DNA of 64,000 bases, taken from contig NC_088300.1 in the NCBI RefSeq assembly GCF_032854445.1, forward strand, positions 77,987,966-78,051,965. The letters run 5' to 3'. A program made the translations under genes and the position numbers. This DNA comes from Liolophura sinensis (Eukaryota; Mollusca; Polyplacophora; Chitonida; Chitonidae). The notes under the pieces were generated by a model, which searched no databases, was not told where the DNA came from, and worked only from the letters and a program-made list of their open reading frames with translations. Positions 24,251 through 35,695 of the stretch are shown here, piece after piece (the first letter of the stretch is position 1; every line of letters starts with the position of its first letter).

Positions 24251-25169
24251 CCCGGCGATAACTTATTTTGTATGCACACTTGTGCTCTTCTGGTGGACAC
24301 ATACATGGATATCTGTATATCCAGTAGAATGAGTGAGAACAAAGATGGAGAAAGAGGACTTGGGTGGGTGTGGGCGGCAGGTGTACACCCAAGCCATCTT
24401 GAATTGTTTATTTTCCGTTATTATTGTCATATTTCTAGGTGGGTTACCATCTTTTAGTTAGTGAAACACCTCTTGTGACATCGCTTTAACATCAGATTAT
24501 GGATATCTGTTGATTTTGTCCTACAACATATATCCTTACTGCCGTATGTAAATGAACCTTAGTACTCTACCACTATTGTGTTAATTAGAAGCAGGACAGT
24601 CTCTCAGATCTGGCACATGTGATAGTGTTGGCCTGAAGGTACAAGGGAAATCAGGTACTACATGTGGTTTATTTCTTGTAAGAGGTTTAGGCAGTCAAGT
24701 CAAATGAAGTGATCATCGTCAGTGCGTTGCTGTCAGAAGGGTGTCAGAATAGTAATGTATACTATTCTCTATAGTACTTCCACACCTAGAAGATGTTCAA
24801 GATGTTTGTTTTGCTTGTTTTTGTTTGGTTGTCTTTTTTTTTCTTCATGATGGAAGTTTTTCTGCTTGAATACACTGTTTGATGGGTTTATGGAGTAAAC
24901 CATCGATCTTCATCAGGTACATGTACATATGACTAAGAAATCTCCTGACTTCGTACCATAATAAGAGGCTAGAGCTGGAAAGTATGCTCCATTTGACATC
25001 ACAGGTATTAAAGGGACTGCTTAGTTGTGGAAAGAATGGTGCTCGAGATGACAGAGCCAGCAAGGGCCCTCCAGAACATAATTATCATGTTCATAAATTT
25101 GTGTAGGAAATTGAATGGTCTAGTTCTAGCAATGTTCTCAGCATATGGTTATTTGGGTGTATTTGGCAG
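24251..25169. other. presumed 5' intron of the nuclear receptor gene
   Basis: The first coding exon of the receptor begins after a 3' splice site at 25168-25169 (TATTTGGCAG), so this stretch is intronic and a 5'UTR exon must lie further upstream. I could not place that exon. Confidence 0.5.
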
Positions 25170-25172
25170 ACA

Positions 25173-28100
25173 ATGGACGATCCTGAGGACGGAATGCTGT
25201 GTGACACGCCCCCTCTGATCCAGATCAAACAGGAGGTGACTGAGGAAATGATGATGGCTGACATGTTGCCCACGCACACCAAGCGAAAGATCAAGTGCAA
25301 GGAGGACAAAATATGTAAGGTGTGTGGGGATACAGCTCTCGGCTACAACTTTGATGCCATCACCTGCGAATCCTGCAAGGCTTTCTTCAGGAGGAATGCT
25401 ACGCGAGAAAAGGTAACCTTTTAAATGCTGAAGTACAATACTTTCTGTTTCTCAAATTTATGAGATAAATCTGAAAATGAAAGTTCATGCCCTACCATAA
25501 TTCCTCAACTTTTAGTGCTCGCCACAATATGGCTGAAATATTGCCGATGTGGCGTTAAGCCATAATCATTCATTCATTCAACTTTTAGTGCAATTTATAC
25601 AAGTTGATTTTGAAGATAAAACTGCATTGGTTGGGTTGGCCAATTTCAGGGCTTCACAAAAAGTGTAACTTATCAGTCTACACAGATTAATTCTTTCAGA
25701 ATATGCTTGAATAAACACCTTGCAAACATGCGGAAAGGTTTAAGAATTACAGTATTCCTCAAGGTCAGCAAGTTTTTTTTTTTTGTTCTTTTTTTAGATG
25801 TTTTATTAAGCTAAATGTCTGCAAAGACAGAAATACAAGCAAAAGCCTCACCTCTCTCAGATTATATGTACATGTAGCCATATTGTAAACATGTTTATAC
25901 ATCTGTGCGCTGTAAGCCAATGATCAGACAGAATTCTGTGAAATTCCCTAAATGGCACTGATTGGATCGAATAAAATAATTACACAGCACACTCTTGTAG
26001 TTGACCAGTGGTTCTATAGACAGAGAGCAAGGTGAATGTGACATCCATTGAAGGCTGTAAAGTATTATCAAACACCAATGACATGTACTGGTGCATGGGT
26101 CTCAGCCAAATAGAGTGAATCCCAAGTACATGTGTACATGTATAATTTGTATTTATTATGTGTTTAGAGCACCAGTGCTCACATAAAGAATTCATGAGTA
26201 TGATCAACAGAAAGTTTAAACCTCACAAAAAGTTTATTTCAGAGTTTTATTTTCTTTTAAGGTTATCTGTACAAAGATGTATTTTAAATAACTTGCTGGA
26301 GTATCATGGGGATTAGAAGTTTAAAGATTAGATGTACTAGTGCAAGTACATTGGTGTTCATTCAACCAGATTTTTAGAATGCTTTTCACAAAATTTCATA
26401 TTTATGAGCATTATTTGTGTTGTGGGTGTTCAGGAGATATTCCACTCATATCCTGTACCATTAAAGCTACATGTACAACAGCTCTGACTTCTTTCTAGTT
26501 ATTTAATTATTTTGGTTTTTCTATTTTGGTAATGTGTTGTGAATTTGTGAATGAAACCTTGCACTTAGAACAGCAGTGTAGGAATGTAAACAAAATGTAA
26601 TTCAAGATTTTTAATTTCTTTCTGACCTCTTTCTTTTTGGCAGAAAATGAAATGCCTTTTCCAAGGTAACTGTGATATAACTGTGAAAACGAGAAGATTT
26701 TGCCCTCATTGTCGTTTGATGAAATGTTTTAACATGGGCATGAAAAAGGATATGATATTAGGTAAGTACATGTTAGCTATACCACTATTGAAAAGTTTTG
26801 ATATATTAAATACTGTAGTACAAAATGTCTTATGTCAGAACTCCAGGAAGGTACAAATATGGTGCTTCTCTGTGTGAAACAGGGATGCAGCAATTAGCAT
26901 TTCACAGAGTTGTTAAAGTGTTCAGTGGGAATTGCAATATAAAATTCGTTTCAGTTTGTTTTTCTCTAGTTTCAAGCACAATACAAGCTTCTACCAGAAT
27001 ACTCAAGGGATAGCTTAAATACAAAAAAGCAATATTTTAAATTTTAGAACATTTAGAACAAAGTAAAAGTGCAAGAGGAAACTTGGTTACTGTAATGCGA
27101 CCTTTTTGACCACGAAAGCATTAGGGTAAGTGAATGTTGATTTTTTTAACAAATGACAGCAGTAAAGTTATAAACTGGTGTGTTGAGTAATGTGTTAACA
27201 CAGATTTTGCTCATTGGTAGATGAGACTGAGAGAAAGGCGCGTATGGAGAAGGTGACTCAGAATCGTCAGAAGCGGGCCAAGCGGGTGTCATGTCAGTCT
27301 CTGCCCGACACGGATATTCTGGACACCAGTGATGTAGCCTACTCCCCTCCCAGCACCAGCACCGGCAGTCCCACCATGACGACATATGCTTCTGACAAAT
27401 CCGTCTCCAGTTATCATCAAGGCTCCAGCCATACTGTTCATCCCGTGTCAAACGCGGCGCTACCAGCCGACCCTCTGTTGTACCGTCAGCTGACCTCCTC
27501 AGAGAGTGTGCTACTTGATGAGCTGAAGGTAATGTACGAGACAACGCTGGGAAGCTTTCACTATGATTCTTATTTCGGGGAGTCAGAAAACTACGCCAAT
27601 GTCAACCAGTTGGTCAATAACTCGGAAGTCTGTGTCAGAAAGCTGATAAAATTTGTGAAGAAGTTAGAGGATTTCCGGATGCTGAGTCAGGAGGATCAGA
27701 TAACGGCACTGAAGGCGTGTGTGCTAAACACTCTATTGCTGCGCTCTGTCTTCTTTTACAGTATAGAAAAGGACGCCTGGCTCACACCTAGCGGAGATAT
27801 TCCTACGGACATTCTCAAGAAGGCGACAGGTTTCCACAACCTGCATGATTCCCACATCCAGTACTGTAAGACTGTCAAGTCATTAGTACGGGACAATCTG
27901 AAAATTTTAGGTGTTCTCCAGGTGGTGATTGTCTTTAATCCTGATGGTCAGGGAATAACTCACCGTGAGGCTGTGGCAGACATACAGGACAAGTATGTGA
28001 TCTTACTCAAGCACTACCTAGAGTCAGAATTCTCCTATTCCCATGCTAAAGAGCTCCATCCACAACTGCTGCTGAAAATAGCCGAACTTAAGGGACTTAG

Positions 28101-28185
28101 CGAGGAACATGCTAAAGTCTTGCTTCAGGTTAACCCTCATCAGATTGAGCCGCTTTTGCTGGAGATCTTCAACCTGAAGATGTGA
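25173..28185 (+). CDS. nuclear hormone receptor, HR96/NR1J-like
   Basis: Three coding exons: 25173-25412 (exon starts at 25170 after a CAG acceptor), 26644-26761 and 27221-28185, with phases 0 and 1. All donors are GTAAxx. Product 440 aa. Residues 48-103 are a two-zinc-finger DNA-binding domain (C48, C51, C65, C68; C84, C90, C100, C103). The P-box is ESCKA (66-70) rather than the EGCKG of most NR1 receptors; ESCKA is what I recall for insect HR96. A basic extension RQKRAKR follows (about 135-141). A Ser/Thr-rich hinge leads to a ligand-binding domain from about 215, with the signature FVKKLEDFRMLSQEDQI (from 264) and a C-terminal AF-2 helix PLLLEIF (430-436), all in one exon. IKQE (18-21) fits a sumoylation site. 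Family members are nuclear transcription factors for lipid or xenobiotic ligands; the ligand here is unknown. It could be named NR1J or a VDR/PXR-like receptor. Confidence 0.93.
25510..25582 (+). mobile_element. SINE tail fragment in receptor intron
   Basis: GTGCTCGCCACAATATGGCT then GAAATATTGCCGATGTGGCG, TTAAGCCATAATCATTCATT is a SINE 3' tail of the type ending in CATT repeats. It abuts repeat R1. Confidence 0.65.
25587..25750 (+). repeat. dispersed repeat R1, copy 2
   Basis: Same family as 9965-10138 (opposite strand). GCATTGGTTGGGTTGGCCAA, GGGCTTCACAAAAAGTGTAA and TTTCAGAATATGCTTGAATA are its conserved words. It lies in the first coding-region intron of the receptor. Confidence 0.75.
25751..26643. 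other. rest of receptor intron (25413-26643)
   Basis: AT-rich intronic DNA ending at a CAG acceptor (26641-26643). No further feature seen. The next intron, 26762-27220, is also featureless. Confidence 0.6.
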
Positions 28186-31100
28186 ATGTGCTAAGTGATT
28201 GCAAGGACTTACCAGACATTTGTATACACATACATGTATATGTAACTGTTGCTGGGGTTTTACTACAAGCAGAGTTGGGAACGGAAACCTTAGCTACAAT
28301 TAGAAGCTGCCAGCAGCAGTAGATCTGCTGTCAATTTGTCTCTATAATCATTCTTTCAATGGCATAGTGGACTTCAGACATCCCATTTGCAAGAACATTC
28401 TGGCACACAGGTGATAGGCATATAATTGAGGCTTACCACTTGAGCAAATTGCTGTGTTCTCTCCTGTTGTCTTACCAGAATGAGTTAACCAGCTGACTTG
28501 ACACTGTTTCTTCTTCCTATGTTGTCATAATCATAGTAAACAATAATCCTTGTCAGAGGTTGCAATTTGAACGCAGAAATGGTTAGCTCTGTAGGTAATG
28601 ATTCCAGTGCTGTTGTTCATTTCGTTATTTTATTATTTTTTTTTTTTTTTGTCAGATGCGTTTGATATACTTTTCTCTGATCTTGATTTATGTACATGTA
28701 TGTACGTCATCTTTTTTGTTTCTTTCTGTAATGTCTACTCTGTATGGGCCATAGCTGTGCCACTGTCAGATGGGCGGGATGAAAAGATGGTGTCGTCCAT
28801 GCACTGTTTCAGTAGACTGGTACGTGTAGATCATTATCTGTGTTATTGTGCTGACATAGATGTGCATGTACATACACTTGTACAACTGTTTCCAACGTAT
28901 CCAAGGATTATTTCCATGTTGTTATTTTTATGCTTGTAATAAGGTTATTGTTATGTGACAAAGTCACATGGGTAGAAACACTCAAGGTATTTTTATCATC
29001 ATTGTTAGTGCTTGATTAACATGTTATGAAATCTATCATAAACATGTGTCTAGTGCCATATTTTGTCTCATTTTAGTTCCGTCGTTAATGGTGTATTCAT
29101 TTATATATCTTCATGTTTTTAGTTGATTATAGCATATACAAAGTATCCATTTGTTGTTCGTTTTGCAGTTTGCATTCTCAGTATCAGTCAGACATGTACA
29201 TGTATGCGGTCCAGCTTTTATACAGTTTATATGCACCCAAACTGTTGCTTATCTTCTTTCTTTCATTATAATTCTTGTGCCACAAACCTGTGCTTTTCCT
29301 AGGGTTAACACCACTTATCTTATCGATGAACTTGTGGTTCATGTTATATGGCTGATAGCCAGAGCAATGTACATTTGTGTTGATGTGTACCAGGGTACAT
29401 GTACATGTAAGTAATCTGTCACCTTGTCCCAGAAAAACAATAGAATCTAGACCTTAAACATGTCTAGATACACATGTACATGTCACGTGTACATGTACGT
29501 GTACACGTGTGTACACGTGCACGTACATGTCATTCATACCATTTTTCAGGTTGTTTCTGTTGAATTACATGTATTCAATAGTTATATACATGTATGCACT
29601 TGTGTATGTAAAGTTACATGTTTTTGAATTAATCTTAATAAATTCCTCCTGAATTCCCACAGTACATCAGGTCAGGATTATGTTTTACTATGAGTTTCAC
29701 TCCATAGGGATTTCAGTTTAGCATAATTTTGAGGTTAAGCAGCTCCTCTGTCATTCTGAAATTGTTTACATTGTAACAGAAATACTGTATGTACACATGT
29801 ACATGCAATTTTTTTTCAGGTTGTCTGAGTTTTGAAAGTTGTTTTAGTTCTGTGAGATAAACCCTGTGGAATATGTTTTTTTCGTGGCATCATAATGTAC
29901 ATTTACCTCAGCTTAATCATTTTATTTGTTTTGGATATTTGACATTTATAATTACGATATGTTAACTTTGTTAATGACTGATGCAATTGAGGTTTTATAG
30001 GGTTACTCAGCCAAATTATGTAGGCAATAAGGTGATCTTGATCATTTATGGTGTTACTACTGACTGTATGTTACATACAAATAAGATATGATAACCACTA
30101 GAGTTTGTCTCTCTAACATGACCAGCTATGTTCACTGACACTGTTAGTAATCCATTTGTTGCCAAAGAGGAACATGTTCATTCTGCTTCTCTAACTCGCA
30201 CAGAGTACATGTTTTTTTCTGCGCATTAGTCAAGAACATGTACATGTATATGTGGGGAAACCTGTCTTTTTTAACTTATAGCAATGTTTGGCACAAATTT
30301 GATGTATGCTTTCAGTTTAACCTTCTCTAGAAATTTACATTGGCATTCACAATGGTCGTAAAGAACAAAACCAGTCCATTACCAAATAAGTGTGTAATTT
30401 AAAACAGCTAGCCAAAGTCAGTGTTAATAAACTGGCGTGTTTTGGGTGGGGGGTGGGGGCGTTGGCATATGGCTATTAAATTGGGCGTATGAAAATTGAA
30501 CATGGTGATTGCCACTTGTTGGTCTGCTTATATTCAAGTCATTTGTTCAAGTGGTTTTTGAAGAAATGGGTATGTGGATGTTTTCTTTTTAAAATGTAAA
30601 CCCAGAACAGTAGTGTGCTTGCAGTGACTTTTCTCTGCTACATGTACCTAACTTATTCTCAAACTAACCTAGGCTTTGCGCGTGTGTATTTTGTAAACAT
30701 GCATTATTAATATACATGTACTTGTTTCCAGTTCCTAGGTGTTTGTCAGACTGCTTGGTTGAGCTATTGTGCAGCCATCCTTAAAGATGCAGTTCTGTTT
30801 AAAAGAATTCAGACTTATGTCTTGTCAAGTAAATAGATTGCCTTTAATATACACGATGGTTGAAAAACTTGCTCTAAAAAGAAAGTGCTTTAATTGCAGT
30901 TTTCTCACATGCTTAATTTGACACTTGGTTGCTCACAGTCTTATACCAGCATCTATATGGAAAGAAAGTTTATACAAGATGACAGGTGTATACTTTCTAT
31001 ATGAAAATTAATAGTTCTTTGGGTCTTTTGCTTTCTTTGGTGAAGTGCTTCAAATGTGTGAGTACTAATTAAGGCAGACTGTAATACTATAGTATGTATT

Positions 31101-33296
31101 CTGTTGATACTGTTACGATGTACCTCATGGTGGTTTACTGTGATACAACGCTGAACCCTTCAGATGGATAGTAATTCAGGTGTAACACATGCATGACATT
31201 GGCGGGAAAATGTCTGTCAAAGTAGATTTCAGGTGTTTAGTATCTGTCCTGGTGCATTTGAGATGGTAGTATGACATACTTTTTGGTGTTTCTGAATGTC
31301 TGGCATTTGTATTTTAAGGAAAATTGTGAAGGAATTCAGGAGCAATACTTTTGTTTAAAAGAAATTTTTTCAGTTAAATTCCTCAATACCAAAATGGGTG
31401 TATTTGACTCAAAATGCCCTATATCTGTAATTAGCTGTAATCTGTAATTTGAAGTTCATACATCTGATTTGTGTGTGTCAAGAGAACAATTTCCTGTAAA
31501 TATATTTGTTAATTTGTAACACTTTGTCTATTCTCATATGTATGTACATATATTTAATTTTAAAGGCATTTCCTTTCTCTGTATCTGCTCAGTGCATACG
31601 TTGTCAGTATAGTGCTATGTGTCAGGGGATAAGGTGTGAGAACAGGTGGTATTTCCTTCTGTCTCAGTGCTAGGCTGTGTATTTATAGTAAATCGGAGAT
31701 TGAAAGTGACATTTTCAGTTGGGTTATATATCTATAGGTGAATTTGTATAGGGCAGAGATGTTCTGTAAATGTTGTGCCATACGGAGACTGTACTGTCTA
31801 CAGTTTAAAGATTTATGATATTCTAAAATAAATTTATCCATGAATACCATATATACATATATACTTATACATGCGTAACTTTAGTATCCATAACTTCAGT
31901 GCCTGAACGTTGCCTTATTGGGGAGATATTTTTAATAATTCTCAAGTGTTCCTGATTTTGTGTTGGGAACATTGTAAATAGAGGGTTCTTGTTCATTAGT
32001 AAAAGTAGAAACTATCTTCAAAGTATGTGTGTCACGTAGTAGAACAGTTGTAAAACTATATGTATAGGTGTGAACCAGTACTCCAAGACCTCACCCAATA
32101 TCTGACAGGAATGACATATTCATGTTTAGCTTTATTTTCAGTTTGAAACATGTTATAGATAACTCTGAAAATGTTTTATATTATCTTTAGGCGATTGCAA
32201 TTTCAAATTCGAATGTTAAATCGTAAGTTTTCTTAAGTCATTTCTAGGAATTTTACATAGCAATGCACACATTCAAAAACAAAGAAAAAAACAAACAACA
32301 ATAAAAAAATACAAGGGGGTGTCAAAGGTGATCTTTATTCATTCATATGATGTCAGATAATGCTGTCAGTTTAAAGAAAGGGCAGTGGAAACTATTTACC
32401 CTTAAATGACCATTTCAGTGAACTATCACCAGAGAGAATGTACCACCCACTGACGAGTGTATGTAACTTGACAAGAAGAGATTACAATAGTCTGACTGTC
32501 TGATGTTGGAGAACCACACATTTTGTGGTTTGGAAATACCCAGCGTAATTTTTGTGCTGATTGTTTTATTCTATTGCACACAGCTTGACAAATTGTTTTT
32601 AAACTGACTACCTAACTATTTTTATGGAATTCTGTATCTCTTGTGGAATTACAACATAGACATTCGTATAATTCTTCATAATGTAAGTTCTTCTTCTGGT
32701 TTTGCTGCTTGCCAGTTGGTCCAAACAGTGTGTGGAACATCTTGTCAGATAAGTTGAGATTTCTCAGGTCAAGTGCAGCATATTAAGAAAATTAGAGAAT
32801 ATTTTAGGTTGCATGATCAGGATGGAACCACTTGCATATTATGATTCTATGCTTTGATATTTTCATGCATCCTGTGATGTAATCTAAGAAATAGTAAAAC
32901 ATGGTTTGTAATCTCACTCTCCAGATGTAACTGTGGGAAGAGACCTCAGTGAGAGACGCCATGCTAGATTTGATCATTTGATCTCCGAATCCGTCGCCTT
33001 TAGTGCTGCAGAGACCTAGACTGTGACAATATACAAAATATGAATTCAACACTGATCTATGTGTAACTGATACGATAAAGACGTGTATACCACAAGCTGT
33101 GAAGTGTTTATGTTGTATTTTTCTAGACCAACTTATTTAATAAGTTTCACATATACGCACAAATATAATGATTTAATAGAGCACCAGACATTTACTGGGA
33201 GGATCTTTGTCTGACACAGCAGCCATAACATTTAAACATATGAAGGTGTGTATGTTTGATAATTGACCTAAAGTTTCCCCCATGAAGTACATCTTA
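28186..33296. other. 3'UTR of the receptor and unassigned DNA
   Basis: The receptor transcript must end in this region. AATAAA words occur near 29637 and 31826, but none is favoured enough to call. Frames such as 28598-28939 are Phe/Leu-rich chance frames. No exon or RNA gene was found. Confidence 0.45.
29466..29530. other. alternating purine-pyrimidine tract with CACGTG palindromes
   Basis: 29484-29530 is an unbroken 47-base purine-pyrimidine alternation built from ACATGT, ACGTGT and GCACGT words. 29468-29483 is another alternating run with a single break between them. The tract is self-complementary in several registers and could form Z-DNA or cruciforms. Confidence 0.8.
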
Positions 33297-33455
33297 CCTG
33301 ATTCTGAGAATTCTGCTGAACTTTGAAATGTCTTCAAGTTTGTATGGAAAGTAAGATGATATCCTAGTGGAAAAAATGTAAGTTTCACTACCAAAAGTAA
33401 TATTTTATGACATTTGTCTCTATATAAATGCACTTTTTGGGACAAAATTTTAGGT
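33297..33455 (+). repeat. dispersed repeat R2, copy 2
   Basis: Counterpart of 21676-21830; see that entry for the shared words. Confidence 0.65.
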
Positions 33456-34925
33456 AATTTCATGTAATGATTATGAATGCATTGCTATTTTCTGTATGTT
33501 TTGTTGATGATTGATGTACTGTAATTTTCTTGAAGGGCGGCATTGTTGGATGAACCTAGATACTGTTACAGATGTGAAACAAAAACATTGCATAATAATA
33601 GTAAGCAAAATGACATTCACTCACCTCCATATTCAGGTAAACAGCCAGGTGTAATGTGTGTGCAATACTAGCTAGCTGAAATGTGATGGGGTATTTATTG
33701 TTGTCTATGAGATGTTGCTTGTCTCCCTGAAAATAGTTACTGTTTCCAATGAGCTATTAATAACAACGCTTAACCATTTGTTTTAGAACATTGATTGATT
33801 AACATAAAGGTGGCTTTTAGGCTTGTGTATTTTTCTTTTGCTAGCTTGATTATAGGCATAGGAAGCTGGGGGCATTGCTCCTCCACTTTTGAAAAGTGCC
33901 TGACAATACATGTACAAGCAGATCATTATAATGTAGTATAGTTTTTTCTTTTTCCTATGCCTTAGTAAATGACTGGCAATTCAGTAAATGCTGAGCAAGG
34001 GTAGAGTTATCTCCCTTGTTTGAAAGTCGCCTGAAGAAGGAGGAAACTGTGTGCATGCCAGTTTTGTTGAGAATGCTCTGGACATGAAGCACTATAGACC
34101 TTTAGTGGCCTAGGTGGCTCGAACCATTTGCATCTGGATCCTTGCCCAGTTTTCTGTGATAGTCACAATCTTGGCCCCCCTCCCTGCCCACCACACACAC
34201 CCACACCAACTTTCTGTGTACTTCCTATGCCTGTGTAAAGATGTTGAGGTGTTAAGTTGCATATACTGAGTATGGATGGCAAGTTTGGTGATGTCTTCAT
34301 TGTAGATTGTATGGCCCTATTGGCAGTCTGTGTTTACGTTTGGGAATTCTTGATATTTAAAGGAGGGATGTGATAGTTGGCTGTATTTTGAAGTTCAATG
34401 GGAATTAATTACGTGATTTGGGTTTAACACTGTTCCTAAGAACTTTCCATTTACACAATGGCAAACTGGTTTATTGGTGGGTGTAGCTTGAGTAAACTAC
34501 CACCCTTTACTTGTTAGCTGACTAAATACCTGGGATGCATTCTAGCCTTTGACCTCAGTGATCAAAGAGCAACTTGCTGCTGTGGAAACAAGATTTGGCT
34601 GGATGAGCCAGCAAGCGCCAAAACACCCTGTTGATATTTTATACGGGCAAAGTTGGCAAATTAGCTTGTAGCTTTCCATGATTGTGGCATTCCATTTATG
34701 TTCAGATAAGTAACTGCTAAACTGTCCAATGTATTTGGATAATACAGTAGATTTATGTAGTATGATATGAATGTAATCAAAAAGAAAATAAAGAAGTTTC
34801 AAATAAAGGCATGGTTGAAGACCTCACTCCAAAATCCTATCAAATAAAGGGCCAACCAAAAATCTTAAAAATTGTATGGACTCTTAAATGTTAAATATTT
34901 TTACAGGAATGTTTCCTGTTAAACA
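33456..34925. other. non-coding, no feature seen
   Basis: No exon, RNA gene or repeat supported. A C-rich patch lies at 34172-34210. Confidence 0.45.
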
Positions 34926-35695
34926 CTTACCATCACCTTTGAGATGTGAAATGTAAGCCTGACAGCTGGGTGTTTTCAGTGAAGGGTTGGCTCATCATTG
35001 TGGTATTGCTGTCAGCTTGTATGCTTACCAAAACCTTTGAGATGTGAGATGTAAGTCTGACTGCTTGTGCTCTCAGTGAAGGGTTGGCTCTTCATTGTGG
35101 TATTGCTGTCAGCTTGTATGCTTACCAAAACCTTTGAGATGTGAGATGTAAGTCTGACTGCTTGTGCTTTCAGTGAAGGGTTGGCTCATCATTGTGGTAT
35201 TGCTGTCAGCTTGTATGCTTACCAAAACCTTTGAGATGTGAGATGTAAGTCTGACTGCTTGTGCTTTCAGTGAAGGGTTGGTTCTTCATTGTGGTATTGC
35301 TGTCAGCTTGTATGCTTACGAACACCTTTGTGAGATGTAAGTCTGACTGCTTTTGCTTTCAGTGAATGGTTGGCTCATCATTGTGGTATTGCTGTCAGCT
35401 TGTATGCTTACCAAAACCTTTGGAGATGTGAGATGTAAGTCTGACTGCTTGTGCTTTCAGTGAATGGTTTGCTCATCATTGTGGTATTGCTGTCAGCTTG
35501 TATGCTTACCAAAACCTTGGAGATGTGAGATGTAAGTTTGACTGCTTGTGCTTTCAGTGAAGGGTTGGCTCATCATTGTGGTATTGCTGTCAGCTTGTAT
35601 GCTTACCAAAACCTTGGAGATGTGAGATATAAGTCTGACTGCTTGTGCTCTCAGTGAAGGGTTGGCTCTTCATTGTGGTATTGCAATCTGCTGAG
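34926..35695. repeat. about 97-bp minisatellite, about 8 copies
   Basis: Unit words: GAGATGTAAGTCTGACTGCT, TGTGCTTTCAGTGAAGGGTT, GGCTCATCATTGTGGTATTG, CTGTCAGCTTGTATGCTTAC. Each unit includes a donor-like GATGTAAGT and, about 22 bases later, an acceptor-like TGTGCTTTCAG. All three frames between acceptor and next donor contain stops. Confidence 0.9.

Noticed and set aside
27146-27544. 132-codon minus-strand open frame
   Set aside because: Antisense shadow of the nuclear receptor's third coding exon.
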